The translations under genes were made by a program, and so were the position numbers. The notes under the pieces were generated by a model that was given only the letters and a program-made list of their open reading frames with translations, was not told where the DNA came from and made no database searches. From the NCBI GenBank assembly GCA_016868035.1, contig VGID01000028.1, forward strand, positions 1 through 50,778: 50,778 nucleotides of DNA. Direction: 5' to 3'. Of this stretch, positions 17,187 to 24,952 are shown piece after piece; the stretch's first letter is position 1, and the number at the start of each line of letters is the position of its first letter. The DNA is from Betaproteobacteria bacterium (GTDB lineage Bacteria; Pseudomonadota; Gammaproteobacteria; Burkholderiales; SG8-41).

Positions 17187-17369
17187 CTAGTCGCCGGCGA
17201 CCAGGTATCGGCCGTCCTCGTCCCGTTTCAGAACGTTGTTCTCACGCAACTCGCCCCAGGTGCGCAGGAACGTGCGCCAGGCCGCGTCGCGATGGGCATC
17301 CGCGATTTCGGAGAACTGCTGCGGCTTCGCCTTGAGCTCGCGACAGATTTGCTCGGCGAGCGGGCTCAT
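17187..17369 (-). CDS. Small winged-helix-like protein coupled to a UbiD decarboxylase
   Basis: A 60-residue protein whose ATG overlaps the stop codon of the upstream UbiD gene (ATGA at 17366-17369), strong evidence of real, coupled translation. It reads LAEQICRELKAKPQQFSEIAD, then WGELRENNVL and DEDGRYLVAGD. This aligns by eye without gaps in its first half to the C-terminal extension of the UbiD protein at 15542-17146 (LAxxI, P-x3-S-(D/E)-IA-(D/E), GxL, D-x-GR). It looks like a free-standing version of that domain: two or three helices plus a beta-hairpin, winged-helix-like. Possible roles are oligomerisation, prFMN handling or substrate gating; none is demonstrated. Confidence 0.8.
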   Translation of the reverse strand: MSPLAEQICRELKAKPQQFSEIADAHRDAAWRTFLRTWGELRENNVLKRDEDGRYLVAGD

Positions 17370-18715
17370 AGATAGTCCTCGAGCTTCACGCGGTTCTGGC
17401 CGTAGTATTCGATGCGCTTGTAGAGCTTCTTCGGCACGCCTTCAGGAATCGTGGCGTCGATGCCAAGCTTCGCCGTGGTCGGGAGCCCGCCCTTGCCCAT
17501 CTCCCAGGACTTGATGCTCGGGTCGATATGCTTGCCGCGCGCGTCATGAACGACGATGAGGTCCCGGTCGGCCTGCACGCGAAACGTGAGCGCCCAATCG
17601 ACGTCGTCGGGATCGTGGATATTGATGTCGTCGTCGGTCACGATAACCAGCTTGACCTCGGCCACCGAAAGCAGGGCCAGAAGCGCGTTTTTCCCTTCCC
17701 CCGGGCGCTTGCGGATCGACGCGATGAGCGTCCAGTAGCCGCAGCTGCCAACGGGCGCGCGGATCGCGACGGGCTCCACGCTCGCGTTTCGCAACGCACG
17801 AAGGCCCGCTGCTTCGGTTACCGGCGCGGCCAGCCAGTCGTTCTCCCACGGCATCTGAAGCAGGTAGAAAATCGGGTTCCGGCGATGCGTGATGCATTTC
17901 ACCCGGAAGATCGGATTCCATTTGACGTCGCCGGAGATCTGGCTGAACTCGCCAAACGGGCCTTCATCCGCCGTCCACCCCATAGGCAGGATCTCGCCCT
18001 CGAGCACCAGTTCAGCGTCCGCCGGAACCTCGAGGTCGACCGTCTTGCACTTGACCAGCGGCACGGGCTCTCCGTGCAGTCCGCCCGCGACCGCGTATTC
18101 GTCCATGTTGATGGGCGCCTTGTACGACGCCGCCAGCATTTCGTAGGGGTGCACACCCATCGCGACCGCGATCTCGAGCGGCTTGCCCTGGTCGAGCTGG
18201 CGCTGGTAGTAGCGGCGCATGTCGGACGGAGAAACGAGATCGATGCCCGTTTCGGTGGGCGTGCGATACATCAGGCGGTAGGACCCCAGGTTGCGACCGA
18301 ATTGCGGATCCTTCGACACCACCAGCGTTGCTGAAAGATAGGGGCCGCCATCGTACACGTGCATGAGCGGATAGGGTATCGCCGTGAGATCGACGTCCTT
18401 GCCCTGCAGCACGACCTCCTGACAGGGCCCGTCTTCCACCATCACCGGCTCGATCAGGCGCTCGAGGCCCTGCTCGAAGCGCAGCGCCACGTCGTTTTCC
18501 GGGCAGCCCAGCGCCAGCGCGAGCCGCTTGCGGCTCGTGACGAGCGCCCCGGCGAGCTGCCACTCCGGATACTCCTTCACGTTCTCGCAGAGCAGCGCCC
18601 GGGAAGACTGGCTCAATAGGGCCGAAACGTCGCGAAGATCGACCGGCTTTTTTACCCGCGCGAGCTCACCGGCCTGCTCGAGCTCGCTCAGAAAATCACG
18701 AAAACTTTTTTTCAT
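17366..18715 (-). CDS. UbiD-family decarboxylase
   Basis: 449 residues, the usual size for a UbiD without extension. It has MKKSFRDFLSELEQAGEL at the N-terminus, GSYRLMYR (the prFMN-contacting Arg), DEGPFGEF with the paired Glu residues, QMPWENDW, and DDDINIHDPDDVDWAL near the C-terminus. It belongs to a minus-strand operon: Bug protein (18752-19717), this gene 36 bp later, then the 60-residue protein overlapping its stop. Overall it resembles the UbiD at 15542 in organisation, with the C-terminal domain split off. Substrate unknown; an aromatic or enoic acid is expected from the family. Confidence 0.92.
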   Translation of the reverse strand: MKKSFRDFLSELEQAGELARVKKPVDLRDVSALLSQSSRALLCENVKEYPEWQLAGALVTSRKRLALALGCPENDVALRFEQGLERLIEPVMVEDGPCQEVVLQGKDVDLTAIPYPLMHVYDGGPYLSATLVVSKDPQFGRNLGSYRLMYRTPTETGIDLVSPSDMRRYYQRQLDQGKPLEIAVAMGVHPYEMLAASYKAPINMDEYAVAGGLHGEPVPLVKCKTVDLEVPADAELVLEGEILPMGWTADEGPFGEFSQISGDVKWNPIFRVKCITHRRNPIFYLLQMPWENDWLAAPVTEAAGLRALRNASVEPVAIRAPVGSCGYWTLIASIRKRPGEGKNALLALLSVAEVKLVIVTDDDINIHDPDDVDWALTFRVQADRDLIVVHDARGKHIDPSIKSWEMGKGGLPTTAKLGIDATIPEGVPKKLYKRIEYYGQNRVKLEDYL

Positions 18716-18751
18716 GCCTCCCCTTTGAATCCCACCTTCGACACAAACGCC

Positions 18752-19717
18752 TTATTCGGCGGTGATACCGCTCACCTTGACGATCGCCCGGTAGCGCTCG
18801 AGATCCTTCTTGATCCGTTCGAGGAAAGCCGCCGGAGACATCCCCGCCGTCTCGGAGCCCAATTCGGCGTAGCGCGCGCGCACTTCCGGCAACTCGAGGA
18901 CCCGCAACACTTCCGCATTCAGCCGGTTGATGATGGGCCGCGGAACGCCCTTGGGGGCGAACAAACCCACCCAGATCGACGCATCGACCCCGGCGATCCC
19001 GCCTTCCTGCGGCGTGGGCCATTCGGGCCAGGCCCGCATGCGATTGGCAGTCGTTACGCCGACCACTCTCACCCGGCCTCCTTGCACGTGGGCAATCGAG
19101 CCTGCAACCGAGGCGATTCCGACAACGACATCGCCGGTCGCGACCGCGGTGGCCGCCGCCGCTCCGCCTTTATAAGGCACGTGCAGCAGCTTGATTCCCG
19201 CCGCGTGCGCGAGCCACTCGCCTGCCAGGTGATTGATGGTCCCGGTTCCCGCAGACGAATAAGCGACCTGACCTGGCTTGGCCTTCGCAAGGGCAACCAG
19301 TGACTTGAACGTCGTGATCCCCAGTTTCGGGTTCGCAATGAGCAGCAGCGGCGCATCGGTCACCATCGTGACGGGGATGAAATCGCGCTCGAGTTCGTAG
19401 GGAACGTTCGAGAAAATCGCCGGGTTGACTGCAAACTCGCCCGTGTGCGCCATGAGCAGCGTGTAGCCGTCCGGGGCGCCCTTCGCGGCGATCGAAACGC
19501 CGATGAAGCCGTTCCCACCGGGCCGGTTGTCGACAACGAACCGCCACCCAAGGCGATCCGTGAGCATCTGCGTAAGTATCCGTGCGGTCGTGTCCTGCGC
19601 GCCGCCGGGCGACTGCGGAATCAGCATGCGGATCGGCCTTGCCGGATAGTCTTGCGCTCCCGCTCCCAATGCCATCCATAATCCAACACTCGCCAGTAAC
19701 CACGCTAAGCGATGCAT
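18752..19717 (-). CDS. Bug/TctC-family substrate-binding protein
   Basis: 321 residues with a signal peptide (MHRLAWLLASVGLWMALGAGAQ) followed by the family motif DYPARPIRMLIPQSPGG. The ATG at 19717 is preferred over that at 19723 because GGAGG lies 7 nt before it but only 1 nt before the other. It is the first gene of a three-gene minus-strand operon with UbiD and the 60-residue protein, mirroring the Bug-UbiD pair on the plus strand at 14.5-17.1 kb. No permease is adjacent. Its ligand is likely the UbiD substrate or a precursor (inference). Confidence 0.92.
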   Translation of the reverse strand: MHRLAWLLASVGLWMALGAGAQDYPARPIRMLIPQSPGGAQDTTARILTQMLTDRLGWRFVVDNRPGGNGFIGVSIAAKGAPDGYTLLMAHTGEFAVNPAIFSNVPYELERDFIPVTMVTDAPLLLIANPKLGITTFKSLVALAKAKPGQVAYSSAGTGTINHLAGEWLAHAAGIKLLHVPYKGGAAAATAVATGDVVVGIASVAGSIAHVQGGRVRVVGVTTANRMRAWPEWPTPQEGGIAGVDASIWVGLFAPKGVPRPIINRLNAEVLRVLELPEVRARYAELGSETAGMSPAAFLERIKKDLERYRAIVKVSGITAE

Positions 19718-20013
19718 AATCATGCCTCCGTCGGATGGGCTCCCGATGCGCGCCGCTTGTTACCGTGCGGCGAACCTCATGGCGCTGATGACCTGCTGTA
19801 AGTATTCTGGTAAGTATTCCGTGCCTGGTGGCGGGTTGCGGACCGCGACCCGCAACGCGGATTATAGCCATGTTTGCATGATGGAACGAGATCCGGCGGT
19901 TCTTTGAAATTCGCCGCATTTCGAGCGCCAGCTGAGCCGTACGAATGCGTTAGATCCGGGTAATTTCTTTCCCGGACGGAACCACTATCTTTTTGACTGC
20001 ACGGAGAATCGGA
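19718..20013. promoter_or_regulatory. Divergent intergenic region with a tandem 10-mer and a hairpin
   Basis: 296 bp between the divergent Bug/UbiD and cyclodeaminase-like operons. Two copies of GTAAGTATTC lie at 19798-19807 and 19810-19819 (12-bp period), followed by a hairpin-forming segment (CGGGTTG, then CGACCCG, at about 19832-19852, with one G-T pair). The tandem 10-mer is a candidate binding site for a shared regulator. No clear promoter boxes or other gene were found. Confidence 0.45.
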
Positions 20014-21006
20014 ATGATCTTCCTAACCGAAAACGACGTGAAGCGCGCTATCGAAGGCCCGGACGCCGCTGGCGAGGCCGTGGCCGTCATCGAGCAGGTG
20101 CTCAAGCAGCAGTCGGACGGAAGCACGTTTCACCTGAAGCGATACACCATGACCCACCCCAGGCATCCCGGGCACCTCTGGCACAACATCCGCATCCTGC
20201 CCGGCATGGTCCCGGACCTCGGCGCAGCCGCCGTTCGCGTCTACTCCGGCTATCGCGGAACCAACCGGTCCGAAGTCATCTGCCTGTTCGACTGGTCCGA
20301 CATGGGAATGACGGCCATCATCTCCGACTACCACCTCCACGCCATCCGGACCGCATCACCGTACGGCGTTGCCGCGAAGTACCTTTCCAAGGCGGATTCC
20401 CGCACACTGGGAATCATCGGCACCGGGCGCTACGCGCGCGGCATGGCCCGGGCGGTCTGTGCAGTACGCCCCATCAGGAAGATCAAGGTCTACAGCCGGG
20501 ACCCGAACAACGTCCGCAGGTTCGTCGAGACGATGGGAAAGGCCCTCGGTATCGAGGTCGAGCCTGCCGGCTCGGGACGCGATGCGGTCAGGAACGCCGA
20601 CATCATGATCACGGCCACCAGCGGGAACACGATCGTGTTCGAGGGAAGCTGGCTCGAGCCGGGGGCGCTGTACATGTCGCTCGCGCCGGGAGAATGCGAC
20701 GAGGACACGGTACTGCGTTCGAGGGTTTTCCTGTCCGGCAGCGACCAGGTGCTCGGCGACAACCCGCCCCGCAAGCCGTTCGACACGCTCCTCTCGAGCG
20801 GAAAGTTCAAGCCCGAGGATGTCGTGGCCGAATTTTGCGACGTGGTGTCCGGAAAAAAAACGGGGCGCCGGAGCGACGAGGAAATCACCTTCTACGAATC
20901 GCCGGGGATGGGGATCCTCGACGCCGGCATCGGGCACTGGGTCTACAAGCGCGCTGTCGAGAAGGGGCTCGGGACGAGCCTGCCATTCGGGGAAGAGGAC
21001 CGATAG
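20014..21006 (+). CDS. Ornithine cyclodeaminase / mu-crystallin family protein
   Basis: 330 residues with an NAD(P)-binding Rossmann motif GIIGTGRYARGMARA near residue 130 and the family's N-terminal substrate-binding half (HLKRYTMTHP, then GMTAIISDYHLHAIRTAS). Members include ornithine cyclodeaminases, ketimine reductases and various imino or amino acid dehydrogenases, so the reaction is uncertain. The ATG at 20014 is chosen because GGAG is 7 nt upstream; a TTG at 19993 would extend it by seven residues. It starts a plus-strand operon, 37 bp before the dihydroxyphthalate-decarboxylase-like gene and further upstream of a third UbiD gene. Confidence 0.85.
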   Translation: MIFLTENDVKRAIEGPDAAGEAVAVIEQVLKQQSDGSTFHLKRYTMTHPRHPGHLWHNIRILPGMVPDLGAAAVRVYSGYRGTNRSEVICLFDWSDMGMTAIISDYHLHAIRTASPYGVAAKYLSKADSRTLGIIGTGRYARGMARAVCAVRPIRKIKVYSRDPNNVRRFVETMGKALGIEVEPAGSGRDAVRNADIMITATSGNTIVFEGSWLEPGALYMSLAPGECDEDTVLRSRVFLSGSDQVLGDNPPRKPFDTLLSSGKFKPEDVVAEFCDVVSGKKTGRRSDEEITFYESPGMGILDAGIGHWVYKRAVEKGLGTSLPFGEEDR

Positions 21007-21043
21007 CGGCAGGTCAGGAAGCGGCGTGGATGCGGGAAAGACG

Positions 21044-22003
21044 ATGGCCAAGCTGAAATTGACTCTCGCGATGGACAGTTACGATTTCCTGCGACCATTT
21101 CAGGAGGGGGAGGTTCAGGCGGAGGGGCTGGACGTCGACTTGATCACGCTCGGCAGCAAGAAACGCCACGATCGCATGTATCACGACCGGGCCTTCGACG
21201 CATGCGAGTTCTCCATGGCGGGGTACCTGATCGCGCGATCCAGGAACATCGACTGGATGCAGGCGATCCCCTACTTCCCGCGCCGGATGTTCGGCCACCA
21301 TTATTGCTTTGTCAGGGCGGGGTCGGAGTACACGAAACCGGCGGATCTGAGAGGGCGCAGGATCGGGATCCGGACGTATGAGAACACCCTTGCGGTTATG
21401 GTGAAAGGCATGTTCGCTCATGACTACGGACTTCCCGTCGAGGACGCCATCTGGGTTTGCGCCAACAACGAGCTCGTGGGGTCGCGTCCGCCCGCCACCA
21501 TCAAGGTCGAGCAGCTCGCGGAAGGACGGAAGCTCGAGGATTTGTTGATTTCCGGAGAGATCGAGGCCACCGTGGAGCCCGCGCTGCCGCAGAGCTGGCT
21601 TGCGGGCAGCCGAACCGTAGCGCGCTTGTTCCCGGACTTCAGGAAGGAAGAGCAGGACTACTACCGGCGCACGCGCGTGTTTCCCATCATGCACCCGGTC
21701 GTGATCAAGAAGGAGCTGCTCGACCGCGCGCCGTGGGCCGCACGGAGCCTGTTCGACGCCCTGAGCGAGTCACAGAGGATCTACGCGAAGTTCATGCAGC
21801 AACCGCACCGCCTGAGTCTCGCGTGGGCCGCGTCGTACGTCGAGCAGGAACGCGCGTTCTTCGGCAAAGACCCCTATCCGCAGGGGCTGCGCGCGAACCG
21901 CCACGACCTCCAGACGATGATCGGCTTCGCCGACGAACAGGGCCTGCTCGGCCGGCCGCTCACCGTGGACGAGCTGTTTACAGCGGATATGGCGGAAACG
22001 TAA
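21044..22003 (+). CDS. 4,5-dihydroxyphthalate decarboxylase-like protein (periplasmic-binding-protein fold)
   Basis: 319 residues starting MAKLKLTLAMDSYDFLRPF, without a signal peptide. The opening, the DLRGRRIGIRTYENTLAVMVKGM segment and the HPVVIKKELLDRAPWAARSLFDAL segment are those of the family annotated as 4,5-dihydroxyphthalate decarboxylase or ABC-type substrate-binding-like proteins. The fold is of periplasmic binding protein type II. GGGAAAG precedes the ATG. It sits between the cyclodeaminase-like gene and a UbiD gene, which supports a decarboxylating aromatic-acid context. The lack of a signal peptide argues for a cytosolic enzyme rather than a transporter component. The precise reaction is not established by sequence. 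Confidence 0.8.
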   Translation: MAKLKLTLAMDSYDFLRPFQEGEVQAEGLDVDLITLGSKKRHDRMYHDRAFDACEFSMAGYLIARSRNIDWMQAIPYFPRRMFGHHYCFVRAGSEYTKPADLRGRRIGIRTYENTLAVMVKGMFAHDYGLPVEDAIWVCANNELVGSRPPATIKVEQLAEGRKLEDLLISGEIEATVEPALPQSWLAGSRTVARLFPDFRKEEQDYYRRTRVFPIMHPVVIKKELLDRAPWAARSLFDALSESQRIYAKFMQQPHRLSLAWAASYVEQERAFFGKDPYPQGLRANRHDLQTMIGFADEQGLLGRPLTVDELFTADMAET

Positions 22004-22167
22004 TGAGCAAAGGTTCAGGCGCCTGCGGGACCGCCGCGATTGGGCAACCCTGAAATCGTCCGGCGTTGCGGCGCACGCGGAAACCGCGCGGCGTGCGCAT
22101 TTTTACAACCACGGTGTGTCATGCTATTGTCAGCCAGATAAGAAATATTCAGATCAAGGAGTGCGCT

Positions 22168-23574
22168 GTGAAGAGTGGCGCTCACGCGGACGAAAGCCAA
22201 AGCCTTCGCGGTTTTCTGAGCATGGTGGAACGCGACTTTCCCGAAGAGTTGCTGCGCATTCGCGTCCCGGTTCGCTCCCAGCTCGACATCACCTCGCTCG
22301 TCTTCGAACTCGAGCGCGCCGGCAAGAGCCCCGTGGTCGTCTACGAGAACGTCGAGGGGCACGCGATGCCGACCGTCACGAATATCGCCGGCAACCGCAA
22401 GTTGCTCGCCGCCTGCCTGGGCGTCAAGCCGGCGGACCTGCCAACCGCGTTTCGCGAGCGCTGCCAGAAGTACATTCCCTGCGAAGTAGTCAAGGAGGCG
22501 CCCTGGCAGGAGGTCGTGCTCGAAGGCGACCAGGTCGACCTGGGCAAGCTGCCGATTCCGCTGCATTTCCCGATCGATGCAGCGCCCTACATCACGGCAG
22601 GCCAGATCGCGGCGCGCGATCCGGTCACGGGAGTCGATACAACCGGGTTCCACCGGCTGATGGTCAAGGGAAAAAACCGGATGGGGCTGTCGCTGCACTC
22701 GCGCCGGCGCATGTATGAATTCCACCGGCGCGCCGAGCAGCGCGGGCAAAATCTTCCCGCCGCGATCACCCTCGGCATCCATCCGCTCCATTACATGGGC
22801 TCGATGGCCTATGCGTACCCGCCCCATGTCCGGAAATTCGAGATCATCGGCGGCCTCTTCGGCGAACCGTACCGGCTGGCGAAAACCGGGGTCCGCGACC
22901 TGGAAGTTCCGGCGGGCGCCGAAATCGTCATCGAAGGCGAGATCCTCGCCGATGTGCGGGAGCCGGAGGGCCCGTTCAGTGAATTCACCGGGTATGCCTC
23001 CTACCGCAGCACGCAGAACGTGTTCGTCGCCCAGCGCATCCGCATGCGCCGCGACGCCATGTACCACTCGGTCGTCTCGGGAATGTCCCAGGACCACATT
23101 CTCGTGTCCTGCGTTACGCGCGAGGGGGAGATTCTGAACACGCTGCGCCGTAATCTGCCCAACGTCATCGGCGTGCACGTGCCGCACCGGACCTGCGGTG
23201 CGTTCCTCGCTATCATCAAGATGGCCAAGAACGCACAGGGCGAGCCGCAGCAGGCGATCATGGCCGCGCTCGGCACCGAGTTCTATACGAAACACGTGAT
23301 CGTCGTCGACGATGACGTCGACATCTACGACATGAGCGACGTAATGTGGGCGGTGGCTACCCGCGTGCGCCCCGAGAAAGACATCGTTCTGATCCCGGGC
23401 TGCAAGGGAGCGATTCTGGACCCGACCTCCGATCCCGAAACTTTCACGGTCACCAAGATGGGCATCGACGCGACGCGACCCATCGGACAGGACTTCGCCG
23501 AACGGCTGATCATCTCCGAGGAGCAGCGCGCACGGGTTCGCAGCATACTTGAAGCGTCGGGAGTAAAAGTTTAG
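22168..23574 (+). CDS. UbiD-family decarboxylase
   Basis: 468 residues. Family landmarks: an N-terminal LRGFLSMVERDFPEELLRI, TTGFHRLMVKGKNRMG (prFMN-contacting Arg), PEGPFSEFTGYASY with paired Glu residues, and DDDVDIYDMSDVMWAVATR. Compared with the two UbiDs upstream it has a different substrate-region sequence (GMSQDHILVSC in place of QMPWEN), so it probably acts on a different acid. Start GTG at 22168 is taken because AAGGAG lies 6 nt upstream; in-frame sequence before it has no family similarity. The TAG stop (23572-23574) includes the TA dinucleotide flanking the MITE-like element, so the element inserted exactly at the gene's end and may have replaced its original terminus. Confidence 0.92.
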   Translation: MKSGAHADESQSLRGFLSMVERDFPEELLRIRVPVRSQLDITSLVFELERAGKSPVVVYENVEGHAMPTVTNIAGNRKLLAACLGVKPADLPTAFRERCQKYIPCEVVKEAPWQEVVLEGDQVDLGKLPIPLHFPIDAAPYITAGQIAARDPVTGVDTTGFHRLMVKGKNRMGLSLHSRRRMYEFHRRAEQRGQNLPAAITLGIHPLHYMGSMAYAYPPHVRKFEIIGGLFGEPYRLAKTGVRDLEVPAGAEIVIEGEILADVREPEGPFSEFTGYASYRSTQNVFVAQRIRMRRDAMYHSVVSGMSQDHILVSCVTREGEILNTLRRNLPNVIGVHVPHRTCGAFLAIIKMAKNAQGEPQQAIMAALGTEFYTKHVIVVDDDVDIYDMSDVMWAVATRVRPEKDIVLIPGCKGAILDPTSDPETFTVTKMGIDATRPIGQDFAERLIISEEQRARVRSILEASGVKV

Positions 23575-23839
23575 AACCTATTTCATATATAGGCACGTGT
23601 GCGACGGAGGCGATGTGGGATGCAGTTCAAGGAGGAGGGCCCGAAGGAATATGTCGATATTTCGAGGGTCCCCGACGAAGAAATGCGCCCAGATCGCCCC
23701 GTCCCTGCGGGTTGCGGCCAGGACGGCCGGCTGCGTCGTTGCCCTCCTGGACCATATCGACATATGGCCTTCGTCGGGCGCCTTGCATCCGGTCCGTCCT
23801 GGCCGCAACGCATCACGCGCCTATATATGAAATAGGTTC
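23574..23839. mobile_element. MITE-like element with 26-bp terminal inverted repeats, complete copy
   Basis: The ends are 26-bp inverted repeats beginning GAACCTATTTCATATATAGG (23574-23599 and 23814-23839, one mismatch), flanked on both sides by TA (23572-23573 and 23840-23841), consistent with a TA target duplication. It encodes no transposase. The interior is highly structured: AATATgtcgATATT at 23648-23661, CCATATcgacATATGG at 23752-23767, and 16-bp arms GTTGCGGCCAGGACGG (23711-23726) and its complement (23794-23809). The same end and about 116 bp of interior recur at 50663-50778. Short frames inside are by-products of this sequence. It separates the UbiD stop from the TAXI gene 80 bp downstream. 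Confidence 0.88.
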
Positions 23840-23920
23840 TAATCAGGACGGGGCGCGTAGTCGCCGCGCGCTCTTGCGCTTGACGATGGGCGACGGTCAA
23901 CACCATCAAGGAGGCAACCT

Positions 23921-24916
23921 ATGAAATTCTCTCGCGTAATAACGCTTATGGCCGCTGCGGGCATCTGTTTGAGCGCACTGCCGTCCCTCGCACAGCAGAA
24001 GCTCAGCCTGCGCTTCGGCACCGTCGGCATCGGCTCGGCCTGGTACAACTACGGTGCGGGCATCGCCGACATCGTGCAGCGGCAGCTGCCCGCTGGATCC
24101 TCGATCGACGTGCTGCCCAGGGCCGGCGGCATCGGCAATATCAGGCTCATCCAGTCCGGCGAGATCGAGCTCGGCATCAGTTTTGCGGTCACTTCGGCCG
24201 AAGGCTGCGGCGGCTTCGGTGCGTTCAAGGAAAAGCAGATCAAGGTTCGCGGCCTGCTCGGCGGCCTCGACATCTACTACTTCGGCACGTTCGTCACGAA
24301 GAAATCGGGCGTGACGTCCTGGGAGGAGATCGCCGCAGCGAAGAACAGGTTCCACCTGCTCACGACAGCGCCGGGAGGAACCGGAGAGCAGGGCGTGCGC
24401 CAGGTGCTGGCACTCCTCGGTTCGAGCAAGGAGGATGTCGCGAAGAAGGGCGGGCAGATCGAGGCGACCGCGCGCGCCGGCACCGCCGAGACCATCAAGG
24501 ACGGCCAGGCGCACGGCTGGGCACATGTCGTGACCAAGGGCCATCCCGCCGCCACGCAGATCGTGACGATCAACGACATGGTCATGCTGCCGCTGCCCGA
24601 CAAGGTGATCCAGGGCATGGTCGAGAAGAACGGCTGGGCGGCCGCCGAGGTGCCGGCAAACACGTTCAAGGGCCAGACTGCGCCGGTGAAGACCGTGAAG
24701 GCGGTGTCGAACATCCTGGTCAGCGCCGATCTGCCCAGCGAGATCGCCTACACCATCACCAAGACGATCATCGAGAACGCGGACAGGCTGCCGAAGATAC
24801 ACGCGGCGCTCGGCGACTTCAACCCGAAGACGGCGGCGGATCCGGCGCTGAACGGCAACTGCCCGATGCATCCCGGTGCGGTCAGGTACTACAAAGAAGC
24901 CGGATTGATGAAGTGA
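23921..24916 (+). CDS. TAXI-family TRAP transporter solute-binding protein
   Basis: 331 residues. Signal peptide (about residues 1-24, ending SLAQ), then the TAXI opening LSLRFGTVGIGSAWYNYGAGIAD and VLPRAGGIGNIRLIQSGEIELGI, typical of TRAP-associated extracytoplasmic immunogenic proteins. The binding protein delivers its ligand (usually an organic acid or glutamate-like compound) to the fused permease encoded 36 bp downstream. AAGGAGG lies 7 nt before the ATG. Its promoter must lie in or just after the adjacent MITE-like element, since only about 80 bp separate them. Confidence 0.92.
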   Translation: MKFSRVITLMAAAGICLSALPSLAQQKLSLRFGTVGIGSAWYNYGAGIADIVQRQLPAGSSIDVLPRAGGIGNIRLIQSGEIELGISFAVTSAEGCGGFGAFKEKQIKVRGLLGGLDIYYFGTFVTKKSGVTSWEEIAAAKNRFHLLTTAPGGTGEQGVRQVLALLGSSKEDVAKKGGQIEATARAGTAETIKDGQAHGWAHVVTKGHPAATQIVTINDMVMLPLPDKVIQGMVEKNGWAAAEVPANTFKGQTAPVKTVKAVSNILVSADLPSEIAYTITKTIIENADRLPKIHAALGDFNPKTAADPALNGNCPMHPGAVRYYKEAGLMK

Positions 24917-24952
24917 CCGGCCGGCACAAGGGGGCAGATCGGGAAGAATAAA

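Noticed and set aside
22066-22167. N-terminal extension of the third UbiD to an ATG at 22066
   Set aside because: The added residues do not resemble UbiD, whereas GTG at 22168 has AAGGAG at good spacing.
23583-23924. Small open frames on both strands at 23.6-23.9 kb
   Set aside because: They fall inside the MITE-like element, read through its inverted repeats, and lack start-site signals; such frames recur wherever the element is copied.
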